From: Gonatopus flavifemur
Lineage: Eukaryota > Arthropoda > Insecta > Hymenoptera > Dryinidae
Assembly: GCA_018340375.1 (NCBI GenBank)
Contig: JAFFJZ010000013.1
Span: 6,984,501-7,048,500, forward strand
DNA: 64,000 nucleotides
Reading direction: 5' to 3'
This document shows, one piece after another, positions 10,262 through 20,343 of this stretch. Position 1 is the first letter of the stretch; every line of letters starts with the position of its first letter. Below the pieces are notes generated by a model. It ran no database searches. It saw only the letters and a program-made list of their open reading frames with translations, and was not told where the DNA came from. The position numbers and the translations under genes were made by a program.

Positions 10262-11908
10262 TTAGAATTCAATTACTGTAATATTGATTACTTGTGGTTG
10301 ATCTTCAACAGCTTTTTATCCTCTGGAATATTTCCTTCTCAATGGAAATCCAGCTTAATTACTCCTATCTTCAAATCTGGGGACCGTTCTGACGTGAGAA
10401 GCTATAGACCAATTAGTATCATGAATGTTATGCCGAAAATTTTTGAAGATATAGTTACTGATAAAATAACACCACTGTTTTCTGATATTATTTCTGATTT
10501 CCAGCATGGCTTCACTTCTGGAAAATCTACCGTAACTAACTTGTCTATTTTTTCTCATGTTGTGTCCTCTGCGCTTGATCAAAATGCCCAAGTGGATACT
10601 ATATATACAGACTTCTCAAAGGCTTTTGACAGAGTTGATCATAATATATTGTTAAATAAATTAAGTAATTTAGGTATTCGCAGCAATTTCTTGTCGTGGT
10701 TACAGAGTTATATTCTGAATCGTACGCAATCAGTTCGTGTCTCTCAATATTTTTCTGATTCATTTTTTGTATCCTCAGGTGTACCGCAAGGCTCACATCT
10801 AGGTCCTTTATTATTTATTATTTTCATTAATGATATCTCTACGATTTTCAAGTACTGCACACATCTTCTTCTTGCTGATGACCTGAAACTGTTTATGATT
10901 ATAAGAGCTTACAGAGATGCTCAAAATCTGCAATCTGATTTGGATCGGTTACAATCTTGGTGTGTGCTATCTAATATGTCATTAAATCTCACTAAATGCC
11001 ATGTGATGAGATTTCATAGAGGTGAAAATGCTATTTATTTTCCTTATAACTTGTCTCATTCTCTGTTATCACCTATAAATACTGTTCGTGATCTTGGAGT
11101 TTCATTTGACTCTCGTTTTAACTTCTCAGATCATTACAATTACATAGTTGGTACTTCCATGAAATCTCTCGGATTCATCAAGCGCGTTTGTAAAGATTTT
11201 CGTGATCCTGTTGCACTTCGCACACTGTATTGTACTTTAGTGAGACCTCATCTTGAGTATGCGTCTCAAATTTGGAGTCCTCATTTAATTCGGGATTGTA
11301 CAGATTTGGAAAGAGTTCAGCATAAGTTTCTGCGTTTTGCTGCCTATCAGATAGGCCGTCCGTTGAGCGTCACTTGCCATGATTACTCATTGATTATGGC
11401 TCTACTCAACTTGCCTTCCTTGGAATCACGTCGTTTGTTCAATGATTTCTCATTTTTGTATAAAATTGTTAATAGGAAAATTCGCTGCCCTCAACTGTTT
11501 GGACTTGTACGTTTTAATGTCCCTTCTCGTTTATTAAGACGCCCTAAATTGTTCAATCCAATTTCTTATAAATCGAGATATGGTTATTCTGATCCGGTAA
11601 ATCGGATATCTATCCTAGCAAATTCTTACAGTGATGTGCTTGAATTATTTTCATCTCATTCTAATCTTAGGAATTCTCTTTCTCTTATTTGTCAAATTTA
11701 ATATCTAATCGTCCTTTTCACCTATAATTATACACGTTAACTGTTGTTGTAATATAAGATGCATGTAGTCGAGCTTAACATGATGCTCAATGCTTTGATG
11801 CATAATATATATAATGTGGTTCAAATAATGTATGTTCTATGTGACAAAGGGTCTTCTATACCCGTATAAACAAAATAAATAAATGAATAAATAAATGAAT
11901 AAATATTG
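10262..11908 (+). mobile_element. 5'-truncated Jockey-like LINE
   Basis: The element holds only the reverse transcriptase region, a short 3' UTR (GGGTCTTCTATACCCGTATA near 11848) and a 3' tail of TAAATGAA-type repeats at about 11873-11908, as is usual for non-LTR elements. The 5' endonuclease half is missing, the common result of incomplete target-primed reverse transcription. It begins just after the end of the USP-like pseudogene. Confidence 0.85.
10292..11701 (+). CDS. LINE reverse transcriptase (Jockey-like), partial
   Basis: A 469-residue open frame without internal stops. Motifs in order: the template-grip region at residues 1-60 (FPSQWKSSLITPIFKSG, SYRPISIM); DFSKAFD at 107-113 with the first catalytic Asp; GVPQGSHLGPLLF at 163-175; and LADD at 194-197, where the active-site Tyr of the usual YADD is Leu (codons near 10871-10882). 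The C-terminal thumb region follows (residues about 260-390, LVRPHLEYASQIWSP). There is no genuine start codon: the frame begins at a TTG and is open upstream, so the true N-terminus with the endonuclease is lost. It copied LINE RNA at the nicked target. Likely inactive because it is truncated and the motif is altered. Confidence 0.85.
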   Translation: MWLIFNSFLSSGIFPSQWKSSLITPIFKSGDRSDVRSYRPISIMNVMPKIFEDIVTDKITPLFSDIISDFQHGFTSGKSTVTNLSIFSHVVSSALDQNAQVDTIYTDFSKAFDRVDHNILLNKLSNLGIRSNFLSWLQSYILNRTQSVRVSQYFSDSFFVSSGVPQGSHLGPLLFIIFINDISTIFKYCTHLLLADDLKLFMIIRAYRDAQNLQSDLDRLQSWCVLSNMSLNLTKCHVMRFHRGENAIYFPYNLSHSLLSPINTVRDLGVSFDSRFNFSDHYNYIVGTSMKSLGFIKRVCKDFRDPVALRTLYCTLVRPHLEYASQIWSPHLIRDCTDLERVQHKFLRFAAYQIGRPLSVTCHDYSLIMALLNLPSLESRRLFNDFSFLYKIVNRKIRCPQLFGLVRFNVPSRLLRRPKLFNPISYKSRYGYSDPVNRISILANSYSDVLELFSSHSNLRNSLSLICQI

Positions 11909-11930
11909 TACAGTTGTGAAGAATATAGAA

Positions 11931-12072
11931 TCCCGTACAGCACGCGGACATTTCTCCGTCGCCTCCACGTCGCTTCTCCGTTCTTTCCACCTTGTATCCA
12001 CGTCTCCCTTTCTTCCACCTCGCCTCCACGGAGATGCGACGTGGACATCGGTGGATGTGCTGTGTGGGATAC
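11931..12072. repeat. Short GC-richer hairpin repeat
   Basis: Ends ATCCCGTACAGCAC and GTGCTGTGTGGGAT are inverted repeats. Between them CTCCACGTCGC and its complement GCGACGTGGA also pair. About 140 bp and markedly more GC-rich than its surroundings. Probably a small MITE, though no target duplication was identified. Confidence 0.45.
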
Positions 12073-12790
12073 CTTTATAGTACCATAACGAACCAAATAT
12101 TCTTGAAGAATTTTTTTCGAATGATTTCGATGAATATTCCACAGAATTCTGAAAAATGTCTGGTACAGTACTAGAAAATGTCTTCAATCTGATATCTTGG
12201 AGGTATATCTTTTTGTTGCATGATAAATATTTGACATCTCTTCACCCAGATAGCAAAAGTTCCAAAAACCAGATCCCATCGAATCCTTCTGGAATCACAA
12301 AATGAGTCACTGAAATGTCAGTAGAATGGAGTTCTTGGAGAATTCAAATCGCCTTTTGTCATACTATATACAGTACAATGTGAAGTATGGCAAAAGAAGA
12401 TTTGAATTCTCCAAGGACTCTATTCTGCTGACATTTCAGTAGTTCGTTTTGTGGTCACGAAAGAATTCAATAAGATCTAATTTTTGGAACTTTTGCTATC
12501 TGCTACTCTTCACAATGATCCAAAAGAGTGACCGAAAAATTTTTGCTGGAAAGCTGTTTTTAGCTTCATGCTAAACAGTACAAATTTTATCTTGCAAAAA
12601 AAATTTCTGTTGGATACCTTGAATATATTTTACGCAAGTTTCCTCTGTAAGATCTATGTTGTTTCGATTTTCTTACAATGATTTCTTGAAAACACTGGAA
12701 ATTTCCGCTCAAGACATGTTCAGCACAATATCGTGGGCTGTTTTGAGCGCTGTGAGCTGCTTTGAGCGCCAACTTATCAGTCAAGGAAAA
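12073..12790 (-). repeat. Dispersed repeat of about 455 bp (copy interrupted by a MITE)
   Basis: Read on the minus strand, this matches 55955-56410 on the plus strand (shared phrases GATAAGTTGGCGCTCAAAGC and TTTGTTGCATGATAAAT). After removing the MITE at 12246-12505 the two copies have the same length. The minus-strand ORFs they share are conserved only because the DNA is, and are not evidence of coding. Its upstream edge (12787-12790) falls exactly where the neighbouring gene's homology stops. Confidence 0.75.
12246..12505. mobile_element. hAT-like MITE, 260 bp
   Basis: TIRs CCAGATAGCAAAAGTTCC and the inverted GGAACTTTTGCTATCTGCTA are flanked by the identical 8-bp direct repeat CTCTTCAC (12238-12245 and 12506-12513). 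An 8-bp duplication and a CAG-containing end suit the hAT superfamily. The interior is a long palindrome (AGAATTCAAATCGCC against its complement). The paralogous repeat at 55955-56410 lacks this insertion. Confidence 0.75.
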
Positions 12791-13637
12791 GTAGGATTCT
12801 GATCTTTGAAAGCAAAATATATCTCTGAAAGATTGCACAGAATCAATCTCTTTTGTACGTGCTCTCGTAATCCGTCTTCTTTTTTAACTGAAACAAAATC
12901 TTTCATGCCCGGCATTATACGACTATTTTCGTCATCATAATAGAAACTTATGATCTTGTTCTTTATTCCAAAAGCTGAAGCATGACCCTTTCTTGGAGAT
13001 GGTGACGTTAAAATACCATTTTCTTTCACCAGTTCGATAGCTTTCCTAGCTTGGCGTTCAGAAGTCTCAAACTCGTCAGCAAGTCTCTTCCGACCCCAGG
13101 ATTTTGGCGCAAGCGTGAGGAGTAATACTTTTTCCGCAGCACTCAAGGGAGTTTTATATTTCTGCCTAATTTGATCAAGAACCTCCGTAGCCGATTCATG
13201 TTCCTCAATATTACAATCCCTTGGTTTCTTCCCTAATGGCTGGTAATCATCGTCATTACCATGTTCATCAATACCATCATCATCGTCATCCTGAATTATG
13301 TGGAACATATCGTAGTAATTAATTGTCATTTACATGAATGTATTGTTCATTTTCATTGATGTACAAATTGTCTTTCTAGCAATTGAAAATATGATATTAA
13401 TACCTCGAGTGAAACATGACCGAACGAATCATCTTGTGCATCAATTGGAGGCTTCTCTCCAGAACAAGCAGCAGCTTCTTTTCTACATAACCGACACACT
13501 TTTGCATCGGGGAGGATACTGGGAAACTTCTCTTGTAGATTCGGAGAAATAGTTCTCAAATCTCTTGATTTGGATTTGTGATGGATTTTGTGTGAAGGGT
13601 TACAACAACGATCAACGAAACTTTGAGTTGCAGACAT
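12781..13637 (-). CDS. Two-exon gene of an uncharacterised arthropod family, 3'-truncated
   Basis: Exon 1 runs from ATG 13637 to 13404 (78 codons, phase 0). It has paired cysteines (RCCNPSH, KVCRLCRKE) suggesting a small zinc fold. The donor GTATTA and the acceptor ...CATAATTCAG bound a 113-base intron (13403-13291). Exon 2 (13290-12781) opens with an acidic run (DDDDDGIDEHGNDDDY), then a basic/helical part (LLLTLAPKSWGRKRLADEFE, resembling helix-turn-helix), then MPGMKDFVSVK. I recognise this arrangement from many unnamed, multi-copy arthropod proteins, but no function is established to my knowledge. It ends abruptly at FKDQNPTFP, where a dispersed repeat begins, so the C-terminal half is missing. 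Probably mobile-element derived. Confidence 0.6.
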
Positions 13638-13977
13638 TTTTGAGAATCAAGAAATGTTGTGTCAATGATGCTGTATTTCATCTATTAATTGAATTCCCTA
13701 CAAACAAAGACAATCAAACAGTTGGTTTGTAGTACCAGAGCAAAATTCTTTATAGGATCAAAAGTCACTGACTAGTACTACATTTCAGTGAAATTTCCGA
13801 AAGATTGAGGAGGTAAACATTTTTGAGCTGGTACGCTTGAGAAATTTTGCCCTTAATTGAGAAAATATCTTTCACATCTCGGCACATAGATTTTTCACCA
13901 TTTATTTGCATTAAAGCTGATCAACAATGAATGGAAGTTTTCCTTGTAGAACATGTGTACTATAACATAAGAGCTAA
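13638..13977. other. Non-coding flank upstream of the two-exon gene
   Basis: AT-rich. It would hold the promoter of the minus-strand gene starting at 13637, but no clear core element is seen. Confidence 0.3.
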
Positions 13978-13981
13978 TTAA

Positions 13982-15220
13982 CCCATTAAAGCCCATGGCT
14001 AAACCAGCGTAGATATCGGTGGGGTCAATATTGGATATAGCACATTGACATAGCAGAAAATTGAAGGTGGAAAAAAAGTTGGAAAAATAATTGTTTATAA
14101 AAAAATTGTTGGAACAATTTATTGAAAAATTGATTTTGCACAAAAACTGATACCGCCATCCGATTCTACGGGAGAAATCACTAAAGGATCACATATGACA
14201 CTTTTTCAAATGTCATGCATTTTATCATAAAACAATTATAAACAAATTCTCGCAAACTGCATACCTTATGACCCACGCTTAAACCAGCGTAGATATCGGA
14301 AGGGTCAATATTGGATATGGCACATTGACATAGCAGAAAATTTGAGGTGAAAAAAAAGTTGAAAAAATAATTGTTTATAAAAAAATTGTTTAAACAATTT
14401 ATTGAAAAATTGATTTTGCACGGAAATTGATGCCACCATTCGATTCTACGGGAGGAACTACTGAAGGATCATATATGACACATGGCTGCATCAATTTTTG
14501 TGCAAAATCAATTTTTCAATAAATTGTTCAAACAATTTTTTTATAAACAATTATTTTTTCAACTCTTTTTCCACCTAGACTCTTCTGCTATGTCAATGTG
14601 CTATATCCAATATTGACCCTTCCGATATCTACGCTGGTTTAGGAGTGGGTCATAAGGTATGCAGTTTGCGAGAATTTGTTTATAATTTTTTTATAATAAA
14701 ATGCATGACATTTAAAAAAGTGGCTTATATGATCCGTTAGTGGTTTTCTCCCGTAGAATCGGATGGTGGCATCAATTTTCGTGCAAAATCAATTTTTCAA
14801 TAAATTGTTCCAACAATTTTTTTATAAACAATTATTTTTCCAACTTTTTTTCCACCTCAAATTTCCTGCTATGTCAATGTGCTATATCCAATATTGACCC
14901 TTCCGATATCTACGCTGGTTTAGGCGTGGGTCATAAGGTAAGCAGTTTGCGAGAATTTGTTTATAATTTTTTTATAATAAAATGCATGACATTTGAAAAA
15001 GTGTCATATATGATCTTTTAGCGATTTCTCCCGTAGAATCGAATGGCGGTATCAGCTTCTGTGCAAAATCAATTTTTCAATAAATTGTTCCAACAATTTT
15101 TTTATAAACAATTATTTTTCCAACTTTTTTTCCACCTTCAATTTTCTGCTATGTCAATGTGCTATATCCAATATTGACCCTTCCGATATCTACGCTGGTT
15201 TAGCCATGGGCTTTAATGGG
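13982..15220. mobile_element. piggyBac-like non-autonomous element made of inverted repeat units
   Basis: Ends CCCATTAAAGCCCATGGCTA and the exact inverse ...TTTAATGGG are each flanked by TTAA (13978-13981 and 15221-15224), the piggyBac signature. Inside are about 300-bp units containing CCAATATTGACCCTTCCGAT and CAATTTTTCAATAAATTGTT: two in one orientation (to about 14480) and three in the opposite one (about 14490 onward), meeting at a centre near 14485. No transposase is present. The small ORFs inside only translate the repeat. Confidence 0.85.
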
Positions 15221-15225
15221 TTAAT

Positions 15226-15436
15226 GCGGAATGTACACGGGGAAAAAAATATGATATGGTTTATCATACAAATATAGTGATCCTGGGATATTGTTCATTA
15301 TGACGATAAATGACAATCAGTATATGATAGTTCATCACAACTCTCGTAACGTTCAATATGTTTCTGCTTAACATTGATAGACGTATAGTATTTGATGTCA
15401 TAATGAATTATATCCTTCCATTATTATACTTCGTCT
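15226..15436. other. Spacer between piggyBac-like element and RTE-like LINE
   Basis: Starts with ACACGGGGAAAAAAATATGA (a phrase like the MITE end at 28011), followed by AT-rich sequence with TATGATAG/TCATAATG palindromic bits. No gene. Confidence 0.3.
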
Positions 15437-15792
15437 GATAAACCATCCTCCCCGTGGATGATTGCGGGTCTTCCAGGGGGATATTCATGATACCTGTCCT
15501 TGATATCCTTTTTATCCATCCCTGGTAGTATCTGCTTCCTTTACGTGGTGGGGAGGATAAGTATCTCAGAGTTGGATCTTTTTTTTGAGTGGAATAAACT
15601 ACTAAAGAGAAAGAATACAAACTGAGAGAAACGAAATCATCCTAATGCCAGAAACATCGGCAAAATCAAACGGAAGGAAAGCAAGGGGAAACTACCTTCC
15701 TTGACATGTTTCAATACTTCCCGAGGAAATGAAACCTTTTTCCTAACCTGGAATATTATGTAACAAAAACAAACAAACAAATTAATAAATAC

Positions 15793-16831
15793 ATGATGGC
15801 GCTCTCTCGGGTAAAATATTCCGGAGGTAAACTAGTCTCCCGTTCGGATCTCCGGGTGGAGGCTGCTCGAGGAAGCTTCATCAGCAAGGAACGAAAACCG
15901 AAGAATAGGATAGGGAAAAGAAACAACATTCTTCGAGTCGGAGCGTGGAATGTTAGATCACTGAGGCAAGCGGGAAAATTAGAAAATTTGAAATTAGAAA
16001 TGAATAGGTTGAATATAGACGTAATGGGGATTAGCGAAATGAGATGGCCACAAGAGGGCGATTTCTGGAGTGGGGATTATAGAATAATTCATACAGGATC
16101 AAAGAACGGTCAAGCAGGTGTAGGAATTGTAATGCATAAAAGAGTAGGAAATAGAATAGAAAATTATTTGCAACATAATGAACGTGTGATGATGGTTAGA
16201 ATCAGAACAAAACCGGTAGACACAGTCATAGTCCAAGTATACATGCCCACATCTGCATATTCGGAGGAAGATATTGAAAAACGTACGAAGAAATAGAAGA
16301 AGTGATAGAATATGTAAAGGAGAAGAGAATTTGATAGTGATGGGGGATTGGAATGCGGTAGTAGGACAAGGGAAAGAGGACAACATTATAGGAGATTTCG
16401 CATTAGGGAGGAGGAACGATAGAGGACAACGTTTAGTCGAATTTTGTGAAAATCATAAGATGGTTATCACAAACACTTTATTCGAAAATCATCCAAGAAG
16501 AATCTACACTTGGAAAATGCCAGGAGATACAGCAAGATACCAAATTGATTACATATTAGTGAAACAAAGATTTAGAAACCAAGTGAAAAACTGTAAAACT
16601 TATCCCGGTGCAGATATAGATAGTGATCATAATATGTTGATGATGAAATGTTCTCTGAAATTCAAATCTCTGAAGAAGAAAAGGAAAATGCAGAAAAGAT
16701 GGAATTTGAAGAACCTCAAGCAAAAACAAACACATGAGGCATTCGAGAAAATGTTGGATGAAAAATTGGGAGATCAAAAAGAGAAAGACTTGGGAATAGA
16801 GAGGAGATGGACAAAGATGAAGGGAATATAA
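15793..16831 (+). pseudogene. RTE-like LINE AP-endonuclease domain (CFDP2-like), frameshifted
   Basis: ATG 15793 opens a frame with ILRVGAWNVRSLRQAGKLEN and ISEMRWPQEGDFW, the first endonuclease motifs, then AGVGIVMHKRV and VIVQVYMPTS. At about 16280 the frame shifts. The new frame gives LIVMGDWNAVVGQG (catalytic Asp/Asn), RRIYTWKMPGD, YQIDYILV and DIDSDHNML (catalytic DH). This is the exonuclease-endonuclease-phosphatase fold often annotated as craniofacial development protein 2-like in arthropods. It nicks the target to prime reverse transcription. All catalytic blocks are present, but split over two frames. Confidence 0.85.
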
Positions 16832-18769
16832 GAGAATGTGCGGATAAGATTTTGAAGAATGATGGAGTAGAAGCTAAAAACCCATGGATAACGGGAGAAA
16901 TTTTAGAATTGATGAATGAAAGAAGAAAATACAAGAATAATGATAGCCAAGAAGGCCAGCAACGATACAAATCATTGAGAAATAAAATAATAAGAGAATC
17001 AAGGAAAGCAAAAGAACAGTGGTTAGAAGAGAAATGTCAGGAAATAGAAATAAGATTGCATTTAGGAAAAATAGATGAAGCATATAGGATTATTAAAAGA
17101 TTTTTCGGACAAATGAAATCTAGAAGCAATAAGATTAGAAACTCTCTAGGACGACAATTGATAAAAACGGAAGAGAAAATAGAACAGTGGATCAATCATT
17201 TGGAAGACTTGTATAGAGGAAACGATGATATAGCACTATTAGAGAAGGAGGAGGATGTAGATGAGGAAGAATTGGGAGATTCGATATTGAGATCAGAATT
17301 CGACAAGGCTTTGAAAGAATTGAAAAATAATAAAGCGCCAGGCATAGATGGCATAAGTGCGGACCTTATAAAAGCCTCCAGTGAAGGAACTCGCGACGCA
17401 CTGTTTGAATTGATTAGAGATATGTACGAAAAGGAGAAGTACCGGAAGATTTCCAAAAGAATAAAATTGTCGCTATCCCGAAAAAACAAGGGGCAGACAA
17501 ATGCGAGAACTACAGAACGATCAGTTTAACTTCACATGCTTCGAAAATACTGACCAAAATTATATACAGGAGGATGGAAAATAAAATAGAGAGTAGATTG
17601 GCGGAGGATCAGTTTGGTTTTAGAAAAATAGGGAACGCGAGAATCAATTATAGCACTTAGGGCAGTAATAGAGAAAAGGATAGCGCTGAAGAAATCTGTG
17701 TACATAGGTTTTGTAGATATACAAAAGGCTTTCGATAATGTGGACTGGGAGAAGATGTTTGCGATCCTGAAGAAGGTGGGAATAAATTATAAAGATAGAA
17801 GAATAATATACGAATTATATAAGAATCAAAGTGCAATAATAGACATAGAGGGTCAGGAAGGGAAGCACAAATAAGAAGAGGGTGAGACAAGGATGCTCAT
17901 TATCACCACTGATGTTCAATTTATATATAGAAGAAGCAATGAACGAAGTGAAGGAGGAAATTCAATCGAAATTACAGATTCAGGGAGAAAATATAAGTCT
18001 GTTGAGATTCGCGGATGACATAGCTATATTGGCCACGAGTAGTACTGAGTTAGAAAATATTCTCAACACCATGAGAACAATATTATTGGAGAACTATTGT
18101 ATGAATATAAATAAAGACAAAACAAAATTCATGATGTGTACAGCAGCGAAAACAGCTAAAAGAACGAGAATCAAAATAGATACCGAGACAATTGAACAGG
18201 TGAAAGAATTCAAATATCTAGGAAGCATAATTACAGAGAACGGCAAAAGCGAAAGAGATATAAGAGCAAGAATAGCACAAGGGAAACAGGCTTTTTATCA
18301 AAAGAGACAGTTATTATGCTCAAAAAATATAAGCTTGGAAGTAAGGAAGAAATTCTTGAAAAGTTACGTCTGGAGCACAGCATTATATGGTTGCGAAACT
18401 TGGACAATGGGGAAAACTGATCAACGAAGACTTGAAGCTTTTGAAATGTGGTGTTATAGGAGGATGCTCAGAATAAAATGGATAGACAAAGTCAAAAATG
18501 AAGAAGTACTCGAGCAGATAAATGAAGAAAGAAATCTTTTGAAACACATCGTGAAAAGGAGAAGCAATCTTATAGGACACACATTACGGCATGAGAGTTT
18601 ATTGAAAACAATATTGGAAGGGAAAATGAATGGTAAAACTGGTAAAGGTAGACCTAGAGCAAGTTATATGAAACAAATCGTACAAGACAAGGGATGTAGT
18701 AGATATGTAGAAATTAAACGTTTGGCGGATAATAGACAGGGGTGGAGGGTTTCATCAAACCAGTCGTAA
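16807..18769 (+). pseudogene. RTE-like LINE reverse transcriptase, frameshifted
   Basis: Starts in a linker region, then KELKNNKAPGIDGISADLIK near 17320 (RT motif 0/1). After a frame change at about 17500 come CENYRTISLTSHASKILTKI, then VYIGFVDIQKAFDNVDWEKM near 17700 (first catalytic Asp). After another change come RQGCSLSPLMFNLYIEEAM at 17885 and LLRFADDIAILA near 18010 (active site). The C-terminal part has FKYLGSIITENG and ALYGCETWTMGKTD. At least three frame breaks lie between 17440 and 17880. Stop at 18769. Confidence 0.85.
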
Positions 18770-18906
18770 GACTGATTACTTCATGATGATGATGATAAAC
18801 CATCTCATACTCTTTCCTCCGTGTAGATATACCAACATCTAACTCAATCAAATAAAAAGGAATAAATTACTGAACGATGAAATCCATTCCGATAAGTATT
18901 GTATTA

Positions 18907-19200
18907 CTATGTCAATAATTTCTGTCTGAAATTCATAATGTCATAAAAAATAAATATTTCGAAACTCATCACACCAAGTACTGTGCCATCAGCTGCCAGA
19001 AATCTCCTTCCTTTTCCAATACCTTCCGCACGAAAATGATATTGACAAACACGCTGCTCAGGCTTTAGAGTATCCTTGGAACGCAAAGCCTCTTTCCACA
19101 ATTGTGAACTTTGCTGATTCCTCGAAACAGAAAAAAGTTGCACTTTTTGATTGTCCGAGGTTGAGGTCGACGTGCAACCAATCACTACACATTTCGGCAT
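18907..19200 (-). CDS. THAP-type zinc-finger exon
   Basis: True ATG at 19200. MPKCVVIGC gives the first zinc cysteines (C4, C9). LWKEALRS supplies the conserved Trp, and RVCQYHF the Cys-x2-His pair, so the C2CH THAP fold is about complete over roughly 65 residues. The AVPTF box is absent: after FLAADGTVLG the frame drifts and ends 97 residues in, and a GTGTGATG here could be a splice donor. THAP domains bind DNA in host regulators and in P-element-type transposases. I cannot tell which this is. No second exon was identified downstream, where the LINE lies. Confidence 0.6.
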   Translation of the reverse strand: MPKCVVIGCTSTSTSDNQKVQLFSVSRNQQSSQLWKEALRSKDTLKPEQRVCQYHFRAEGIGKGRRFLAADGTVLGVMSFEIFIFYDIMNFRQKLLT

Positions 19201-19429
19201 TGTATTTTATTATATGTCTTTCATGTTTTGAAATTGCCATTTATGTATTAGGTTAATCTCTTATTCAACAATTCGAATTTAGTCACTTTATGAAACATAT
19301 GACAAATTCAAGTGTCGCCTTCTAACGATGCGGGGTGAACGGTGGTTGCGGTGATGCGGGGGGATCGGATACACTCCGAACATGTTTTCTTTATTGAAAA
19401 CATATGGACTGTCATACCCCTGATCTGGG

Positions 19430-20080
19430 GTCAAATTTTCAAGATTCAATATGGCGGAACCAATATGGCCAACCGAAATCTCAGAACTCAACAAATTTCC
19501 TTCAAACTCTGTACTTCGGGGTTTTCGGGATTGCTAATTACGAATCTTGAATTAGATTTTGCAAATTCAATATGGTGGATTCAATATGGCCGACCAACAT
19601 GACAGAATTCAACAAATTTCCTTCAAACTCTGTACTTGGGGGTTTCCGGGATTGCTCATTACGAATCTGGAATCAGATTTTGCAAATTCAATATGGCGGA
19701 TCGGATATGGCAGGCTTGAATCCGGATATTCATTAAATTCCTCTCAATTCTGTTGAAAATCAGTCAAATAATCCGTTGGGGGGGGGGGGGGAGAAATTAG
19801 ATGAATTTGAGAATCAAGTCAAATGTATTGCAGTGATTGGTTCGCCTTTGCAAAAATGGTTTTCTATTAGTGGGTTCTCGAACTCATCAAAATAACCTTC
19901 TAACGAATTACTTCGGCTCACTGTAGTTGAGGGTGTTTGGGGTTGTTGATGAGAATCTGGAGTCAGATTTCGTGAAATTCAATATGGCGGACTTCAATTG
20001 AAAAATTTAACAAATTCTCTTGAAACTTTGCAGTCCAGCGTTTTTGGGAGCGTTGATCACAAAAATGGAGTCAGATTGGT
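19430..20080 (+). repeat. Degenerate 121-bp tandem repeat with AATATGGCGGA core
   Basis: AACAAATTTCCTTCAAACTC followed by TGTACTT recurs at about 19490 and 19611 (period 121), with AATTCAATATGGCGGA in each unit. About five units, decaying towards 20080. A homopolymer G run (about 19776-19790) sits inside. The same core phrase appears at 20530, 49570-50020 and inside the inverted duplication at 58.2-58.7 and 63.3-63.7 kb. Confidence 0.75.
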
Positions 20081-20172
20081 TGTCAGTTGGAACGTAATGA
20101 AGAGGGCCAGAACGCGATAAACAGAATTATTTTTAAGCAATACAAGTTCTCATTTTATTTGTTCATTTTCAA

Positions 20173-20341
20173 CTACAATAGAAAATCATTTATCCATTGG
20201 TATCTCCTTCCTTTCCATTTAAGTGCAACAAATTCTTGAAAGATGGGGCTTCCAGCAGCAGGGAGACAACGTCGGTACAGGTTGAAGATGAGAGCCAACA
20301 AAGAGATATATCCAGGATGAACCTCAAGTTGTGCTTCATTT
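20173..20341 (-). CDS. Candidate terminal coding exon of a host gene
   Basis: On the minus strand a strong acceptor (TTCTTTTTCCTCATTTTAG, AG at 20343-20342) leads into an open frame NEAQLEVHPGYISLLALIFN...RRYQWINDFLL with a stop at 20173. An AATAAA polyadenylation signal lies about 15-20 bases beyond the stop. The frame implies the upstream intron is phase 2. The protein is not recognised. It could pair with the exon at 22136-22041, but that exon ends in phase 0, so at least one more exon would be needed. Alternatively it is a chance arrangement. Confidence 0.35.
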
Positions 20342-20343
20342 CT

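Larger units (their letters stand above)
15448..18793 (+). mobile_element. RTE-like LINE, near full length (3.35 kb)
   Basis: GATAAACCATC occurs at 15437-15447 and 18794-18804 and is the likely 11-bp target-site duplication. The 3' end is a short TGATGATGATGA tail, a hallmark of RTE-clade elements. The order endonuclease then reverse transcriptase and the 3.3-kb length also fit RTE. Several frameshifts break the ORF. A deleted copy lies at 37385-38135. Confidence 0.8.

Noticed and set aside
19776..19790. G homopolymer as a quadruplex or regulatory site (also 44054-44067 and a C run near 48456)
   Set aside because: Single homopolymer runs in repeat sequence; nothing ties them to a gene.
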